Shown here piece after piece: positions 1-8,176 of a stretch of 64,000 nt of DNA (position 1 is the stretch's first letter; each line of letters starts with the position of its first letter). The notes below the pieces were generated by a model. That model had not been told where the DNA came from and ran no database searches. It saw nothing but the letters and a program-made list of their open reading frames with translations. Source of the stretch: Pyxidicoccus caerfyrddinensis (lineage in GTDB: Bacteria > Myxococcota > Myxococcia > Myxococcales > Myxococcaceae); the NCBI RefSeq assembly GCF_010894405.1, contig NZ_JAAIYA010000019.1, positions 1 to 64,000 of the forward strand, given 5' to 3'. The translations under genes were made by a program, and so were the position numbers.

Positions 1-1
1 G

Positions 2-3000
2 GGGCCCGAGGTCCTGGTGGGTCTGTGCGTCGAGCGCTCCCTGGAGCTGGTGGTGGGGCTGCTCGGCATCCTCAAGGCGGGAGGTGCCTATCTCCCGCTG
101 GATCCGAGCTACCCCGAGGAGCGGCTCACCTTCATGCTGGAGGACACGGGCACGCCCCTGCTGCTCACGCAGCGCCATCTCGTCGACCGGCTCCCGGCGC
201 GGCGCCCCCAGGTGCTCCTCCTGGACGAGGAGCCGCCCTCCTTCCATGGCAAGCGCGTCGACGCGCCAGTGAGCGGGGCCGGGCCGGACAGTCTGGCCTA
301 TGTGGTCTACACCTCCGGCTCGACCGGTCGTCCCAAGGGCGTCTGCGTGGTGCACCGGGGCGTCGCCCGGCTCGTCAGGGAGACGTCCTACGCGCGCTTC
401 TCCGAGTCCGAGACGTTCCTCCAACTGGCCTCCCTTTCCTTCGACGCCTCGACCTTCGAACTCTGGGGGCCCCTGCTGAACGGGGGCCGGCTGGTCGTGT
501 TTCCCGCCGAGCGACCCACGCTGGCGGCGATCGGCGAAGTCGTACGCAGCGAGGGTGTGACGACGCTCTGGCTGACCGCCAGCCTCTTCAACACGGTGAT
601 GGATGCGCAGCCCGAGGTGCTGCGGCCGCTGCGCCAGCTCCTGGTAGGCGGCGAGGCGCTGTCGGTCCCCCATGTGAGGCGGGCACTGGAGGCCCTCCCC
701 GGAGTCCGGCTCATCAATGGCTACGGTCCCACGGAGAGCACGACGTTCGCCTGTTGCCACACCATCACCGAGGCGGATGGCATCACGTCCATCCCCATCG
801 GACGACCGATTGCCAATACAGAGGCCTACGTCCTCGACCGCCATGCGCAGCCCGTGCCCCTCGGCGTCGCAGGCGAGCTGTACCTCGGCGGCGAGGGTCT
901 GGCGCGTGGGTATCTGAACCGACCGGAGCTCACGGCCAGCGCGTTCGTTCCCCATCCGTTCTCAGCCGATCCGCGAGCAAGGCTCTACAAGACGGGCGAC
1001 CTCGTCCGTGTCAGGTCCGACGGCCACCTGGAGTTCCTGGGCCGGCTCGACCATCAAGTGAAGCTCCGCGGCTTCCGGATCGAGCTGGGAGAAATCGAAG
1101 ACCTGCTCGGGCGGCACCCGTCGATTCGCGAAGCGGTGGTGCTGGCGCGAGAGGACGTGCCCGGCGACAAGCGGCTGGTGGCGTACCTCGTGGCGCACGA
1201 GGGAGCACTGCCCGGTGCGGGTGAGCTGCGCGGCTACCTGCAAGGCAAGCTCCCGGAGTTCATGGTGCCGGCGGCGTTCGTGGAGCTTCCCGCCCTGCCT
1301 CTGTCGTCCAACGGCAAGGTGGACCGCAAGGCCCTGCCGCCACCCGACCTGTCCACCACCGACCCAGAGCGGACCTTCGTGGGCCCCCGCACGCCGGTGG
1401 AAGAGGCGTTGGGGGCCCTCTGGGCGGAGTTGCTCGGCGTGCCACGTGTGGGCGTCTTCGACAGCTTCTTCGCGCTCGGGGGCCACTCCCTGCTGGCCAT
1501 GAAGGTCATCGGCCGGGTGCGAACGGCCTTCGGTGTCGACGTGCCTCTGCGGGCCCTGTTCGAGGGGCCCACCCTCGCCGCGCTGGCCCAGCACGTCGAG
1601 GCCGCCCTGGGCACGAAGGATGACGCGGGGGCCATTGAATCCCCTTGGTCCGCCCGGGTCCTGGAGCCGCCGGTCCTGGTTCCGGCCCGAGCCTCCTATC
1701 CGCTCTCCCCCTCACAGCGAAGGTACTGGCGCGACTACGTCCGTACTCCCCAGCGGACCTGGTCCAACATCTCCGCCGTGGTCCCGCTCGGCGGAGCGCT
1801 CCTCGCGGAGCCCATCGAACGCGCGATCAACCTGCTGATCGCGCGCCACGAGAGCCTCCGCACCGCCTTCCCGCTGGAAGGGGGCGAGCGCGTGCAGGTC
1901 GTCGCGGACGAGGCACGCTGCGTCCTGGCCGTCACCGACCTGACCCCACTCGAGCCAGGGCTCCGGGCGAGCGCACTCGCCGACATCCGAAACACGGAGG
2001 CGAACCGCCTGTTCGACCTCGAGACCGCGCCCCTCCTCCGCGCGCACCTGGTGCAGGCCGGCGATGGGCGCTCCCTCCTGTTCATGACGGGCCACCACCT
2101 CATCGTGGACGGCTGGTCGCTGTTCCTCATGCGCCAGGAGCTCGCGGCCCTCTATGCGGAGTGCGCGACGGGGCGCCCCAGCATGCTCGAACCGCTGAAG
2201 CTCCAGTACAAGGACTTCTCCGAGTGGCAGAACCGGCTGCTCGCGCAAGGGGCCTTCGAGCCGGACCGGCGATACTGGCTGGAGCACCTCGCGCCACCGC
2301 TTCCGCCAATCCCTTTCGCGGACTTCATCCACGCGGAAGGCGGCGGAGACCGGACGGGCGCCGCCTATCGGGTCCTGCTTCCCGCCCCCCAGTGGGAGCA
2401 GGTCAAGCACGCGGCCGGGGTGCTCGGCGTGAGTCCCTTCGTCGTGCTCCTCACCGGATTCTTCACGCTCATCCACGACCAGGACGGGAGCCGCGACATC
2501 ATCATCGGCACGCCGGTCAACGGACGTGACGCGAATCACTTCCCCTCCCTCATCGGTCTGGCCATCAACCTGGTGATGCTTCGCGTCCGGTTCGCGGACG
2601 ACGACACCTTCGCCTCCTGCGCCGCCAAGGTGCAGGGCGCGCTGCTTTCGGCGATGCAACACCAGAGCTATCAGAACGACAGGATCCTCGCGGATCTCGG
2701 CTTCGAGCCTGACGCGGACAGCTTCGCGCTCACCACGTCCTTCTTCAGTGCGCTCAGCGTCGAGGAGCCGGTGAACCCCGGCTTCAGGGCCGCGGGTTCG
2801 GCGCACGAGGTCCTGCCCACCGAGGTCCGCTTCGATGCCATGTGGTACGCGGTGGAATACAGCGACGGCATGGTCCTCGACTGCCGGTACCGCGGAAGCC
2901 TCTTCCCACGCGACGTCGTGGAGAAGCAGGTCGCACGCTACCTGGAACTTCTTGAACACCACCTGTCCACGCCCCGGGCGCGCATCGCGTCCCCGGCGCG

Positions 3001-3028
3001 GCAATCCCTCTCATCCCCACAAAGGTAG
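2..3028 (+). CDS. Nonribosomal peptide synthetase, C-terminal part (A-PCP-C)
   Basis: The gene enters from the left edge; the frame is open from base 2, already inside an adenylation domain. Counting from base 17, A-domain cores follow in order: A3 TSGSTGRPKG (about residue 98), A5 NGYGPTE (233), A7 YKTGDLVR, A8 with RGFRIELGE (350), A10 NGKVDRKAL (431). A carrier domain with GGHSLL (Ser about 491) follows, then a condensation domain from SPSQRRYW (about 560) with an intact HHLIVDG motif (about 692). The pocket residues, aligned by eye to GrsA, read DAFWLGGTFK, a valine-type code as I remember it. No thioesterase, reductase or further A domain follows, so the protein ends in a condensation domain. 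The next gene starts 8 bp later, so a biosynthetic operon is likely. The family is certain; substrate and product are inferred. Confidence 0.97.
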   Translation, partial: GPEVLVGLCVERSLELVVGLLGILKAGGAYLPLDPSYPEERLTFMLEDTGTPLLLTQRHLVDRLPARRPQVLLLDEEPPSFHGKRVDAPVSGAGPDSLAYVVYTSGSTGRPKGVCVVHRGVARLVRETSYARFSESETFLQLASLSFDASTFELWGPLLNGGRLVVFPAERPTLAAIGEVVRSEGVTTLWLTASLFNTVMDAQPEVLRPLRQLLVGGEALSVPHVRRALEALPGVRLINGYGPTESTTFACCHTITEADGITSIPIGRPIANTEAYVLDRHAQPVPLGVAGELYLGGEGLARGYLNRPELTASAFVPHPFSADPRARLYKTGDLVRVRSDGHLEFLGRLDHQVKLRGFRIELGEIEDLLGRHPSIREAVVLAREDVPGDKRLVAYLVAHEGALPGAGELRGYLQGKLPEFMVPAAFVELPALPLSSNGKVDRKALPPPDLSTTDPERTFVGPRTPVEEALGALWAELLGVPRVGVFDSFFALGGHSLLAMKVIGRVRTAFGVDVPLRALFEGPTLAALAQHVEAALGTKDDAGAIESPWSARVLEPPVLVPARASYPLSPSQRRYWRDYVRTPQRTWSNISAVVPLGGALLAEPIERAINLLIARHESLRTAFPLEGGERVQVVADEARCVLAVTDLTPLEPGLRASALADIRNTEANRLFDLETAPLLRAHLVQAGDGRSLLFMTGHHLIVDGWSLFLMRQELAALYAECATGRPSMLEPLKLQYKDFSEWQNRLLAQGAFEPDRRYWLEHLAPPLPPIPFADFIHAEGGGDRTGAAYRVLLPAPQWEQVKHAAGVLGVSPFVVLLTGFFTLIHDQDGSRDIIIGTPVNGRDANHFPSLIGLAINLVMLRVRFADDDTFASCAAKVQGALLSAMQHQSYQNDRILADLGFEPDADSFALTTSFFSALSVEEPVNPGFRAAGSAHEVLPTEVRFDAMWYAVEYSDGMVLDCRYRGSLFPRDVVEKQVARYLELLEHHLSTPRARIASPARQSLSSPQR

Positions 3029-3036
3029 ACCCACAC

Positions 3037-4059
3037 ATGACCCCTGCCTTCAAGCCCGCCGTCGCCGTCGATTATGAGTTCACGCCCGAGGAGAAGCAGC
3101 GCTTCACCGAGGCCCTCTCCTCCATCCCCGCGAATCCCTACACCGCGTTCCCCGCGTTCCAACTGGCGGTCCGCCAGCTCATCGCGCAGGAGCGCGTGCC
3201 TCACAGCTTCGTCGACGTCTGCCGCAAGGCCCGGGCACGGGACCTGGTGGCGCACCCCTTCCACTTCCTCACCAACTGCCCCATCGACGAGGGCGTCCCG
3301 CCCTTCGATTTCGAGCGGCCGGTCCAGTCCAAGTACGAGCTGAAGAAGACGTTCATCGGTGAGGGCTTCCTCATCACCTACGCGGAGCTCATGGGCACGC
3401 CGTCCATTGGCTACACGAACGTGAACGCGGGCGACATCGTGCACGACATCTACCCGCAGAAGGCCCTCTACAAGAGCCAGTCCCAGAAGACGCTCCTGCC
3501 GATTGGCTTCCACAAGGACCTGGCCAACCACTTCGTCCGGCCGGACTTCGTCAACATCCTGGGGATGCGCAGCCACGCGGAGAACGAGATCCTCACGACC
3601 TTCGTCCGCAACAGCGACCTGCTCCAGTACCTGGGGCCGGACATCGAGCGGATCCTGCGCGAGCCGAACTTCTATACCCCGTACGACGACCTCACCACGT
3701 ACAACGACAAGGACGCGCGCCTGGGGGATGCCGCGATGCACCCCGTCGTCCAGGGCAAGGTCGACTTCGTCTATTTCGAGAACCGCACCATCGCGTACTC
3801 GGACGAGGGCAAGGCGGCGATCGTGAAGCTGAACGAGGCCCTGCACGCCCTCAAGGGGCGGGTGCTGATGCGCCCGGGGGATTTCGTGAGCAGCTCCAAC
3901 AACACGGGCCTGCACGGCAAGGACGTGGGGGAGATCCGGGATGCGTACCAGCACAAGATCCGCTGGAGCATCAAGACGGTCAATGTCTCCGACCTGGAGC
4001 AGCACCGGCAGCACTACAAGGAATACGTGCCAGGGCACTACGCGGTGGTGAATGGCTGA
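3037..4059 (+). CDS. Fe(II)/2-oxoglutarate-dependent oxygenase, clavaminate-synthase-like
   Basis: This 340-residue protein resembles the clavaminate synthase/TauD superfamily, which includes amino-acid beta-hydroxylases such as AsnO and VioC. A metal-binding triad can be proposed: His159 and Asp161 in FHKDLANHF, and His293 in NTGLHGKD. Arg309 in IRWSIKT is then the likely 2-oxoglutarate carboxylate ligand. There is no signal peptide, so it should act in the cytosol. Its ATG lies 8 bp after the NRPS stop, with an AAAGG ribosome-binding site overlapping that stop; its own end overlaps the longest start of the next gene. The context suggests it oxidises an amino acid, free or bound to the carrier protein, for the peptide product. 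The exact substrate cannot be read from the sequence. Confidence 0.8.
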   Translation: MTPAFKPAVAVDYEFTPEEKQRFTEALSSIPANPYTAFPAFQLAVRQLIAQERVPHSFVDVCRKARARDLVAHPFHFLTNCPIDEGVPPFDFERPVQSKYELKKTFIGEGFLITYAELMGTPSIGYTNVNAGDIVHDIYPQKALYKSQSQKTLLPIGFHKDLANHFVRPDFVNILGMRSHAENEILTTFVRNSDLLQYLGPDIERILREPNFYTPYDDLTTYNDKDARLGDAAMHPVVQGKVDFVYFENRTIAYSDEGKAAIVKLNEALHALKGRVLMRPGDFVSSSNNTGLHGKDVGEIRDAYQHKIRWSIKTVNVSDLEQHRQHYKEYVPGHYAVVNG

Positions 4060-5791
4060 GGACGGCGCGAAAGGCAATCATCCCATGAAGCGCACGTGGA
4101 ACACGGGCTCCGACACCTTCGTGGAGTTCCTCAAGCGCGCGGGAATCGAGCGCGCCTTCGCGGTCACCGGCGGCGCGGTCATGGACTTCGTCGATGCGCT
4201 GGAAGCCTGCCCTGGCATTGAGCTGCAATGCTTCCAGACCGAGCAGGGCGCGGCCTGGGCCGCGATGGGCTACACCCAGCTCACGGGCAAGCTGTGCGTC
4301 GTCACGGCGACCTCCGGGCCGGGCGCGACCAACCTCATCACCCCTCTGTCGGACGCGCTGCGGGACAACATCCCGCTGCTCGTGGTGACGGGACAGGTGG
4401 CGCGCACCGCCCGGAACACGGACGCGTTCCAGGAGCTCAACATCACCGAGGTCGCCGCCCCGGTGGCGAAGAAGGTGGCCTACCTGGAGCGCATGGAGGA
4501 CGCGGCCGAGGTGCTGGCCGACGCGGTCCGCGTGGCCTTCGACGGCCGGCCCGGCCCGGTGCTCATCGACTTCCCCAGGGACCTGCAGCAGCAGCGCCAG
4601 CCCCCGCCGCCGCCCCACGCGCCGCCCGCCACGGCGGCGAAGCCGCGGCCCTCGTCCCCGGAGCTGGAAGAGGTCATGGCGTGCCTGCGTCAGGCCGAGC
4701 GTCCGGTCATCATCGCCGGCCATGGCGTGGTGATTGCCGGGGCCCGGAATGAGCTGCTGCAACTGCTGGAACTCGCGCCCATCCCCGTGGTGCACACGCT
4801 GCCGGGCAAGGCGGCGCTGCCGAGCACCCACCCAGGCTGCTACGGGATGGTGGGGATGCACGGGTTCTATGTCCCGAACTGGATCGTCGACAACGCGGAC
4901 CTGGTCATCTCCCTGGGCTCGCGGTTCGACGACCGCATCACCAGCAACACGGGCACCTTCGCGCCGCATGCGAAGCGGCTCATCCATTTCGACATCGCCC
5001 GGGAGCAGGTCCAGAAGGTGATGCCGGAGCGGAAGCTGGGCGTGGTCGGGGACCTCAAGCACACCCTGCGTGAGCTGTTGACCCTGCTCGTGGGGGAGCC
5101 CCGGAGCTACGCGCCGTGGCATGCGCGGATCGCCGCCGTCCGCGAGCAGTACCCGTCCACCTACAAGTCCCGGCCGGACACGCTCCAGTGCCAGCGGGTG
5201 CTGGAGCAGCTCAACGCGGCGGTCCGGGAGCACACGGCGCGCAGCGGCCAGCGGGTGGTCTACACGACTGAGGTGGGCAGCCATCAGATGTGGGCCGCGC
5301 AGCACGTGGAGATGCGGCCGGGCTCCGAGTTCCTCACCTCGAGTGGACTGGGGTGCATGGGCTCCGGGCTCCCCCTGGCGCTCGGGGCGCAGATCGCGGA
5401 CCCCGACGCGCTCGTCATCTGCCTGGCTGGAGATGGGAGCCTGCGCTTCTCCGAGGCGGAGCTGGAGACGGCGTGGGAGTCCGGACTGCCGGTGAAGGTG
5501 CTGCTCTTCAACAACGACGGGTACGGCATCGTCCGGATGTGGAACAACCACTTCTATGAGGGCCGGAAGACAGGGGTCGTCAAACAGGGCAAGCAGTGGA
5601 CCACGCTGGCGCGGGGCAACGGCTTCACGGACGCCCACGTCGACCGCGTGGAGTCACCCGCCGACCTGCGCCGGGTGCTCGACAGGGCGGTCTCCCACCG
5701 GGGCCCCCACTTCATCGAGCTCGTCACCCCGTACGAGGACTGCCTGCCGCTGATTCCGCCCGGCAAGGCGTTCAAGGACATCATGCTCTGA
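4052..5791 (+). CDS. ThDP-dependent enzyme, acetolactate synthase catalytic-subunit-like
   Basis: The three-domain ThDP enzyme fold of the IlvB/AlsS family is recognisable along 579 residues. The catalytic glutamate is about Glu64 in FQTEQGAAW. The family stretch TSGPGATNL and the acetolactate-synthase signature TDAFQE follow, and the ThDP/Mg motif GDGS...NND starts near residue 460. The C-terminal CLPLIPPGKAFKD also matches acetolactate synthases. No small regulatory subunit gene lies beside it. The first ATG overlaps the oxygenase gene by 8 bp; a second ATG at 4085 has an AAAGG site about 10 bp upstream and gives 568 residues. It could supply a branched precursor (the NRPS code looks valine-like) or make an acyloin for the pathway; a dedicated housekeeping role is less likely here. 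Confidence 0.82.
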   Translation: MAEDGAKGNHPMKRTWNTGSDTFVEFLKRAGIERAFAVTGGAVMDFVDALEACPGIELQCFQTEQGAAWAAMGYTQLTGKLCVVTATSGPGATNLITPLSDALRDNIPLLVVTGQVARTARNTDAFQELNITEVAAPVAKKVAYLERMEDAAEVLADAVRVAFDGRPGPVLIDFPRDLQQQRQPPPPPHAPPATAAKPRPSSPELEEVMACLRQAERPVIIAGHGVVIAGARNELLQLLELAPIPVVHTLPGKAALPSTHPGCYGMVGMHGFYVPNWIVDNADLVISLGSRFDDRITSNTGTFAPHAKRLIHFDIAREQVQKVMPERKLGVVGDLKHTLRELLTLLVGEPRSYAPWHARIAAVREQYPSTYKSRPDTLQCQRVLEQLNAAVREHTARSGQRVVYTTEVGSHQMWAAQHVEMRPGSEFLTSSGLGCMGSGLPLALGAQIADPDALVICLAGDGSLRFSEAELETAWESGLPVKVLLFNNDGYGIVRMWNNHFYEGRKTGVVKQGKQWTTLARGNGFTDAHVDRVESPADLRRVLDRAVSHRGPHFIELVTPYEDCLPLIPPGKAFKDIML

Positions 5792-5809
5792 GCCGGAGGC
5801 GCGTCCGCC

Positions 5810-5837
5810 GGGGGCCGTGGTTCGAACCGCGGCCCCC
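5810..5837. terminator. Strong inverted repeat after the NRPS operon
   Basis: Two 13-base arms (GGGGGCCGTGGTT and AACCGCGGCCCCC) pair along their length with one G-U pair and only a 2-base centre. It lies 18 bp after the stop of the ThDP gene. There is no T tract, so it may be a GC-type terminator or an RNA 3'-end stabiliser. The central GGTTCGAACC resembles a tRNA T-arm by chance. Confidence 0.5.
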
Positions 5838-6051
5838 GGTGGACAGGCCCAGGCCCTCCGGGTCGAGGCGCGCCCGGTACCTGGAGTGGGCGGAGCGCAC
5901 CTCATGGGAGCGTGGCCAGGGCCGGCGTGTCCCCAAGTGGGCTCAAGCGGCCTCTGCACCGGCCTGGCACACAACTCGGACGACCCCGTCAGCGGCCCTC
6001 CTCGTCCTCTCTGCTCCAGCCCGCCACCCTCAACAGAGTCCCTTTCCGTCT

Positions 6052-6270
6052 CATGCTCCTTCGGGCCTGTGCCTTGGGCTGAGCGGCGACGCGGTCCAGG
6101 TGGGCAACTGCAGCCTGACGCCCTCGCAGCTGTGGACCTTCGGGGCGCCCTGACCTCGCCTCGGGGCGTGTGTGCCCTTGAACGGCGCGGGAAGAACCAC
6201 CGCCAGCCAGTCCATCCAGTGCGGTATGGAAGCGAACGGCAGCTTCCTCAACCTCGCGCTCACGGAGTAG
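6052..6270 (+). pseudogene. Remnant of a ricin B-lectin-like protein
   Basis: The stretch of about 480 bp between the ThDP gene and the VOC gene holds no intact gene, but one frame shows a decayed coding region. It reads CLGLSG...VGNC...SQLWTF, the typical cysteine and QxW pattern of a ricin-type beta-trefoil repeat. A stop interrupts it at 6151. The same frame then continues to a tag at 6268 with protein-like sequence ending NGSFLNLALTE. No credible start or upstream domain can be found. I read it as the broken 3' end of an exported lectin-containing protein; the assignment rests on one short repeat. Confidence 0.35.
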
Positions 6271-6275
6271 CAATC

Positions 6276-6737
6276 ATGCCCAGCAAGCTCGCACCGTTTC
6301 TCTGGTTCAACGACAACGCGGAAGAAGCCGCTGAGTTCTACCTCGGCGTCTTTCCGCATGCGCGCAAGGTGAAGGAGCTGCGCTCGAAGGGCGTCGGGCC
6401 CTGGCCGGAAGGGAAGATCGCGACCATCGTCATCGAGCTCGAGGGCCAGGAGATGACATTCATGAACGGCGGGCCCGCGCACCAGCTCACGCCCGCGTTC
6501 TCGTTCTTCGTGCGTTGCGATTCGCAAAAGGAGCTCGACGCGTACTGGGAGAAGCTGATGGCGGGGGGTGGCAAGCCCATGGCCTGTGGCTGGCTGACCG
6601 ACCGCTTCGGCCTGTGCTGGCAGGTGGTGCCACGCAATGTCGAGGAGCTGTTGAGCCATCCCAAGGCCATGCAGGCCATGATGGGCATGATCAAGATGGA
6701 CATCGCGGCGCTGGAAGCCGCGGCGCGCGAGAGCTGA
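6276..6737 (+). CDS. VOC superfamily protein, PhnB/3-demethylubiquinone methyltransferase-like
   Basis: This 153-residue protein begins MPSKLAPFLWFNDNAEEAAEFY, which matches the PhnB-like glyoxalase fold family often annotated as 3-demethylubiquinone-9 3-methyltransferase (PF06983 type). The family features W-F-N/D-N-A-EEAA-FY near the start, ITxEI-like strand GKIATIVIELEGQEMTFMNGG, and the C-terminal GWLTDRFGLCWQVVP. The frame is open much further upstream, but the ATG at 6276 follows ACGGAG by about 8 bp and the protein similarity begins exactly there. The function of these proteins is usually unknown; methyltransferase activity is not implied. It stands alone just outside the left end of the tRNA-linked island. 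Confidence 0.85.
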   Translation: MPSKLAPFLWFNDNAEEAAEFYLGVFPHARKVKELRSKGVGPWPEGKIATIVIELEGQEMTFMNGGPAHQLTPAFSFFVRCDSQKELDAYWEKLMAGGGKPMACGWLTDRFGLCWQVVPRNVEELLSHPKAMQAMMGMIKMDIAALEAAARES

Positions 6738-6826
6738 GCACTCAGCGCTGGTGGTGCGCGACGTCACCGAGGACGTCCATGCCGCCCATCGCGCAGACGC
6801 CGCTGGAGAGATTCCCGAGGCGCCAG

Positions 6827-6885
6827 GCGGGGTAGGGGAGTGGGCCCTCCTGGATTCGAACCAGGGGCCAATCGGTCATGAGCCG
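6827..6885. repeat. Left attachment-site repeat (partial tRNA copy)
   Basis: This matches 10777-10835 at 57 of 59 positions, with the first 40 bases identical. It covers the anticodon arm, variable loop, T arm, acceptor 3' strand and about 14 bp of downstream flank of the tRNA gene, but lacks the D arm and the 5' acceptor strand. It therefore cannot encode a tRNA. The differences are at 6867 and 6877. Confidence 0.75.
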
Positions 6886-7012
6886 GGGTGGGGCCGGTTG
6901 GCAGGGGTTCGCAGGCCCTGGCACTGGCGCGCAAAGCTGCGGAAAGGACTGAGGCTTCCCAGGGCGCGGGGGCGGCGCCGGTTGGCACCGTTTCCACGGT
7001 TTCGACTCGCCG

Positions 7013-7034
7013 TGGTGCGCCGGTGGTGCGGAAC
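7013..7034 (+). repeat. 22-bp direct repeat, copy 1
   Basis: The 22 bases here are identical to 10700-10721. In both places the reading frame gives GAPVVRN, once upstream of the HTH gene and once in the integrase remnant. The two copies probably derive from related integrase 3' ends. Confidence 0.7.
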
Positions 7035-7217
7035 ATGGTGCGGCCGGTGGCCTCGCCGATGCTCACGGTGCGCGAGGTGGCGGAGGAGTTGGCCGTTTGC
7101 CGGGCCACCGTCTACGCGCTCCTTGAACGCGGGGAACGGGAGCGGGTGTGGGTTGGGCGGTCCATTCTCATCCCGGTCGCGTCGCTGGAGGCGCTCCTTG
7201 CCCGAGGGCGGTGCTGA
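7035..7217 (+). CDS. Excisionase-like helix-turn-helix protein
   Basis: The domain starts MLTVREVAEELAVCRATVYALLERG and continues RVWVGRSILIPVASLEALLA, the HTH_17/MerR-like winged helix fold of excisionase-type proteins. The frame is open upstream to 6888 with a poorly conserved leader, so the start is uncertain. I use the ATG at 7035, giving 60 residues; another ATG lies at 7059, exactly at the domain start. It sits about 150 bp inside the left tRNA repeat of the island. Its likely role is to bind the attachment site and favour excision, but with the integrase broken it may be idle. It could also be the HTH tail of a lost integrase gene. Confidence 0.6.
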   Translation: MVRPVASPMLTVREVAEELAVCRATVYALLERGERERVWVGRSILIPVASLEALLARGRC

Positions 7218-7270
7218 TGCTCCGGGGACAGGGCCGGGAGGGTTTCCCGGCCCCGTCTCCTCGGGTCTGC

Positions 7271-7531
7271 TCAGGGGAAGGCCAGCGCCTCCTTCTCCGG
7301 GGCCACGTGCCCGCCGGGGCAGTTGTAGTAGCAGGCGCTCTCCGATTCCTCGCAGATGTAGTGGAACTCCGGCGGGTTGTTCTTCAGGCAGAGCTTGTAG
7401 GCGTTGAGGCAGGACTGCTCACACGGCGGAAGTGCCTGCTGCGCCACGTCCTGGCGCGGCTCCGCTTCGACACCGCCACAGCCGAGTATCAGTCCCACCG
7501 ACGTCAGTCCCGCGATGATTACCAAGCGCAC
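7271..7531 (-). CDS. Small cysteine-rich lipoprotein
   Basis: A GTG start at 7531 follows GGGAGG by 3-4 bases and gives an 86-residue protein. It begins with a lipoprotein signal peptide ending in the lipobox LILGC, so it should be exported and acylated. The mature part holds evenly spaced cysteines (CEQSCLNAYKLC, then HYICEES, ACYYNC), suggesting disulfide bonds. The frame is open further upstream but that part lacks a signal peptide. I do not recognise a named family. It lies in the island, divergent from the second small lipoprotein gene at 7617, about 85 bp away. Confidence 0.65.
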   Translation of the reverse strand: MRLVIIAGLTSVGLILGCGGVEAEPRQDVAQQALPPCEQSCLNAYKLCLKNNPPEFHYICEESESACYYNCPGGHVAPEKEALAFP

Positions 7532-7616
7532 ACGTCCTCCCGACTCCAGGGTTTGACCGCCGCGCAAGGCTAGCACCGGGAGCGAGGAGGGCCAGGGATA
7601 CGGCATCTTCTGGCGC

Positions 7617-7927
7617 ATGCGGAAGAGCCTGGCGTTGCTGTGGGTATGCGCGGTGGGGCTGGGGTGCCGGGGCGGGGAACGGGAGATGGCGAAGGACGCG
7701 CCGAAGGCGCTGGATTGCAGCGCGACCTACGTCGCCTGTGGTTGCGGCTGCTGCGGCGGGGCGGAGTCGGCGAAGGTGCAATGCCTCTCCTGCGCCAAGG
7801 GGACGACCTGAAGGCCCTCATCGACGCGGACCAGAAGGCCGCGAAGGCCCCCCAGTGCGCGATGGCGGGGTGCTCCACCGGGACGAAGTACGTGTACTGC
7901 GACGCGCAGGGGACGCCGCCCGGATGA
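7617..7927 (+). pseudogene. Small cysteine-rich lipoprotein, frameshifted
   Basis: The gene starts at ATG 7617 with a signal peptide and lipobox VGLGC, followed by a cysteine cluster, CGCGCC. The frame ends at 7811 after 64 residues. The next frame continues with clearly protein-like sequence (DDLKALIDADQKAA...KYVYCDAQGTPPG) to 7927. Dropping one G from the GGGG run at 7799-7802 joins the two parts into a protein of about 103 residues. This is either a real one-base frameshift or a sequencing error in the G run. The family is not recognised. It is one of two small Cys-rich lipoprotein genes inside the island. Confidence 0.55.
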
Positions 7928-8080
7928 ACCTCCGGAGACCTCCAGGGCCGTACCTCCAGGGCCGTTTTGAAGCCCTGTCACGGGTGTCCTCACAAGGGGG
8001 CCCTCCAGCGGCTCTTCCTGGCCCCTCTTCACCTTCCCGCCGCCCTCAACAGGGCTCCTATCCGCCCTATACTTCGGATC

Positions 8081-8094
8081 GTACTTTCAAGTAT
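8081..8094. promoter_or_regulatory. Candidate TetR operator
   Basis: The sequence GTACTTTCAAGTAT is a near-perfect palindrome (five of six pairs each side of a 2-bp centre) in a locally AT-richer stretch 82 bp upstream of the TetR gene. TetR-family proteins usually bind such palindromes near their own promoter. No experimental or comparative support is available here. Confidence 0.3.
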
Positions 8095-8176
8095 TCACAT
8101 GGTTCCAAGTCCTGTTCGCCTGGCGTTCGGTGGCTTGAGCTGTCCCTGGCGTGGGAGTCCCTGAACAGGTCCGCAG

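Noticed and set aside
3037-5791. A clavam or carbapenem-type beta-lactam pathway
   Set aside because: The pairing of a clavaminate-synthase-like and a ThDP enzyme recalls it, but the ThDP enzyme carries acetolactate synthase signatures (TDAFQE) rather than CeaS-like ones, and no beta-lactam synthetase is present.
5810-5837. A tRNA fragment, because of GGTTCGAACC
   Set aside because: The flanks form only one long hairpin and none of the other tRNA arms can be found.
5817-6275. A 153-residue N-terminal extension of the VOC protein
   Set aside because: Family similarity starts exactly at the ATG at 6276, which has its own ribosome-binding site; the extension is in a different frame from the lectin remnant and looks noncoding.
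6841-6885. A second tRNA gene at the left repeat
   Set aside because: The D arm and the 5' acceptor strand are missing and the sequence diverges after 6885, so no cloverleaf forms.
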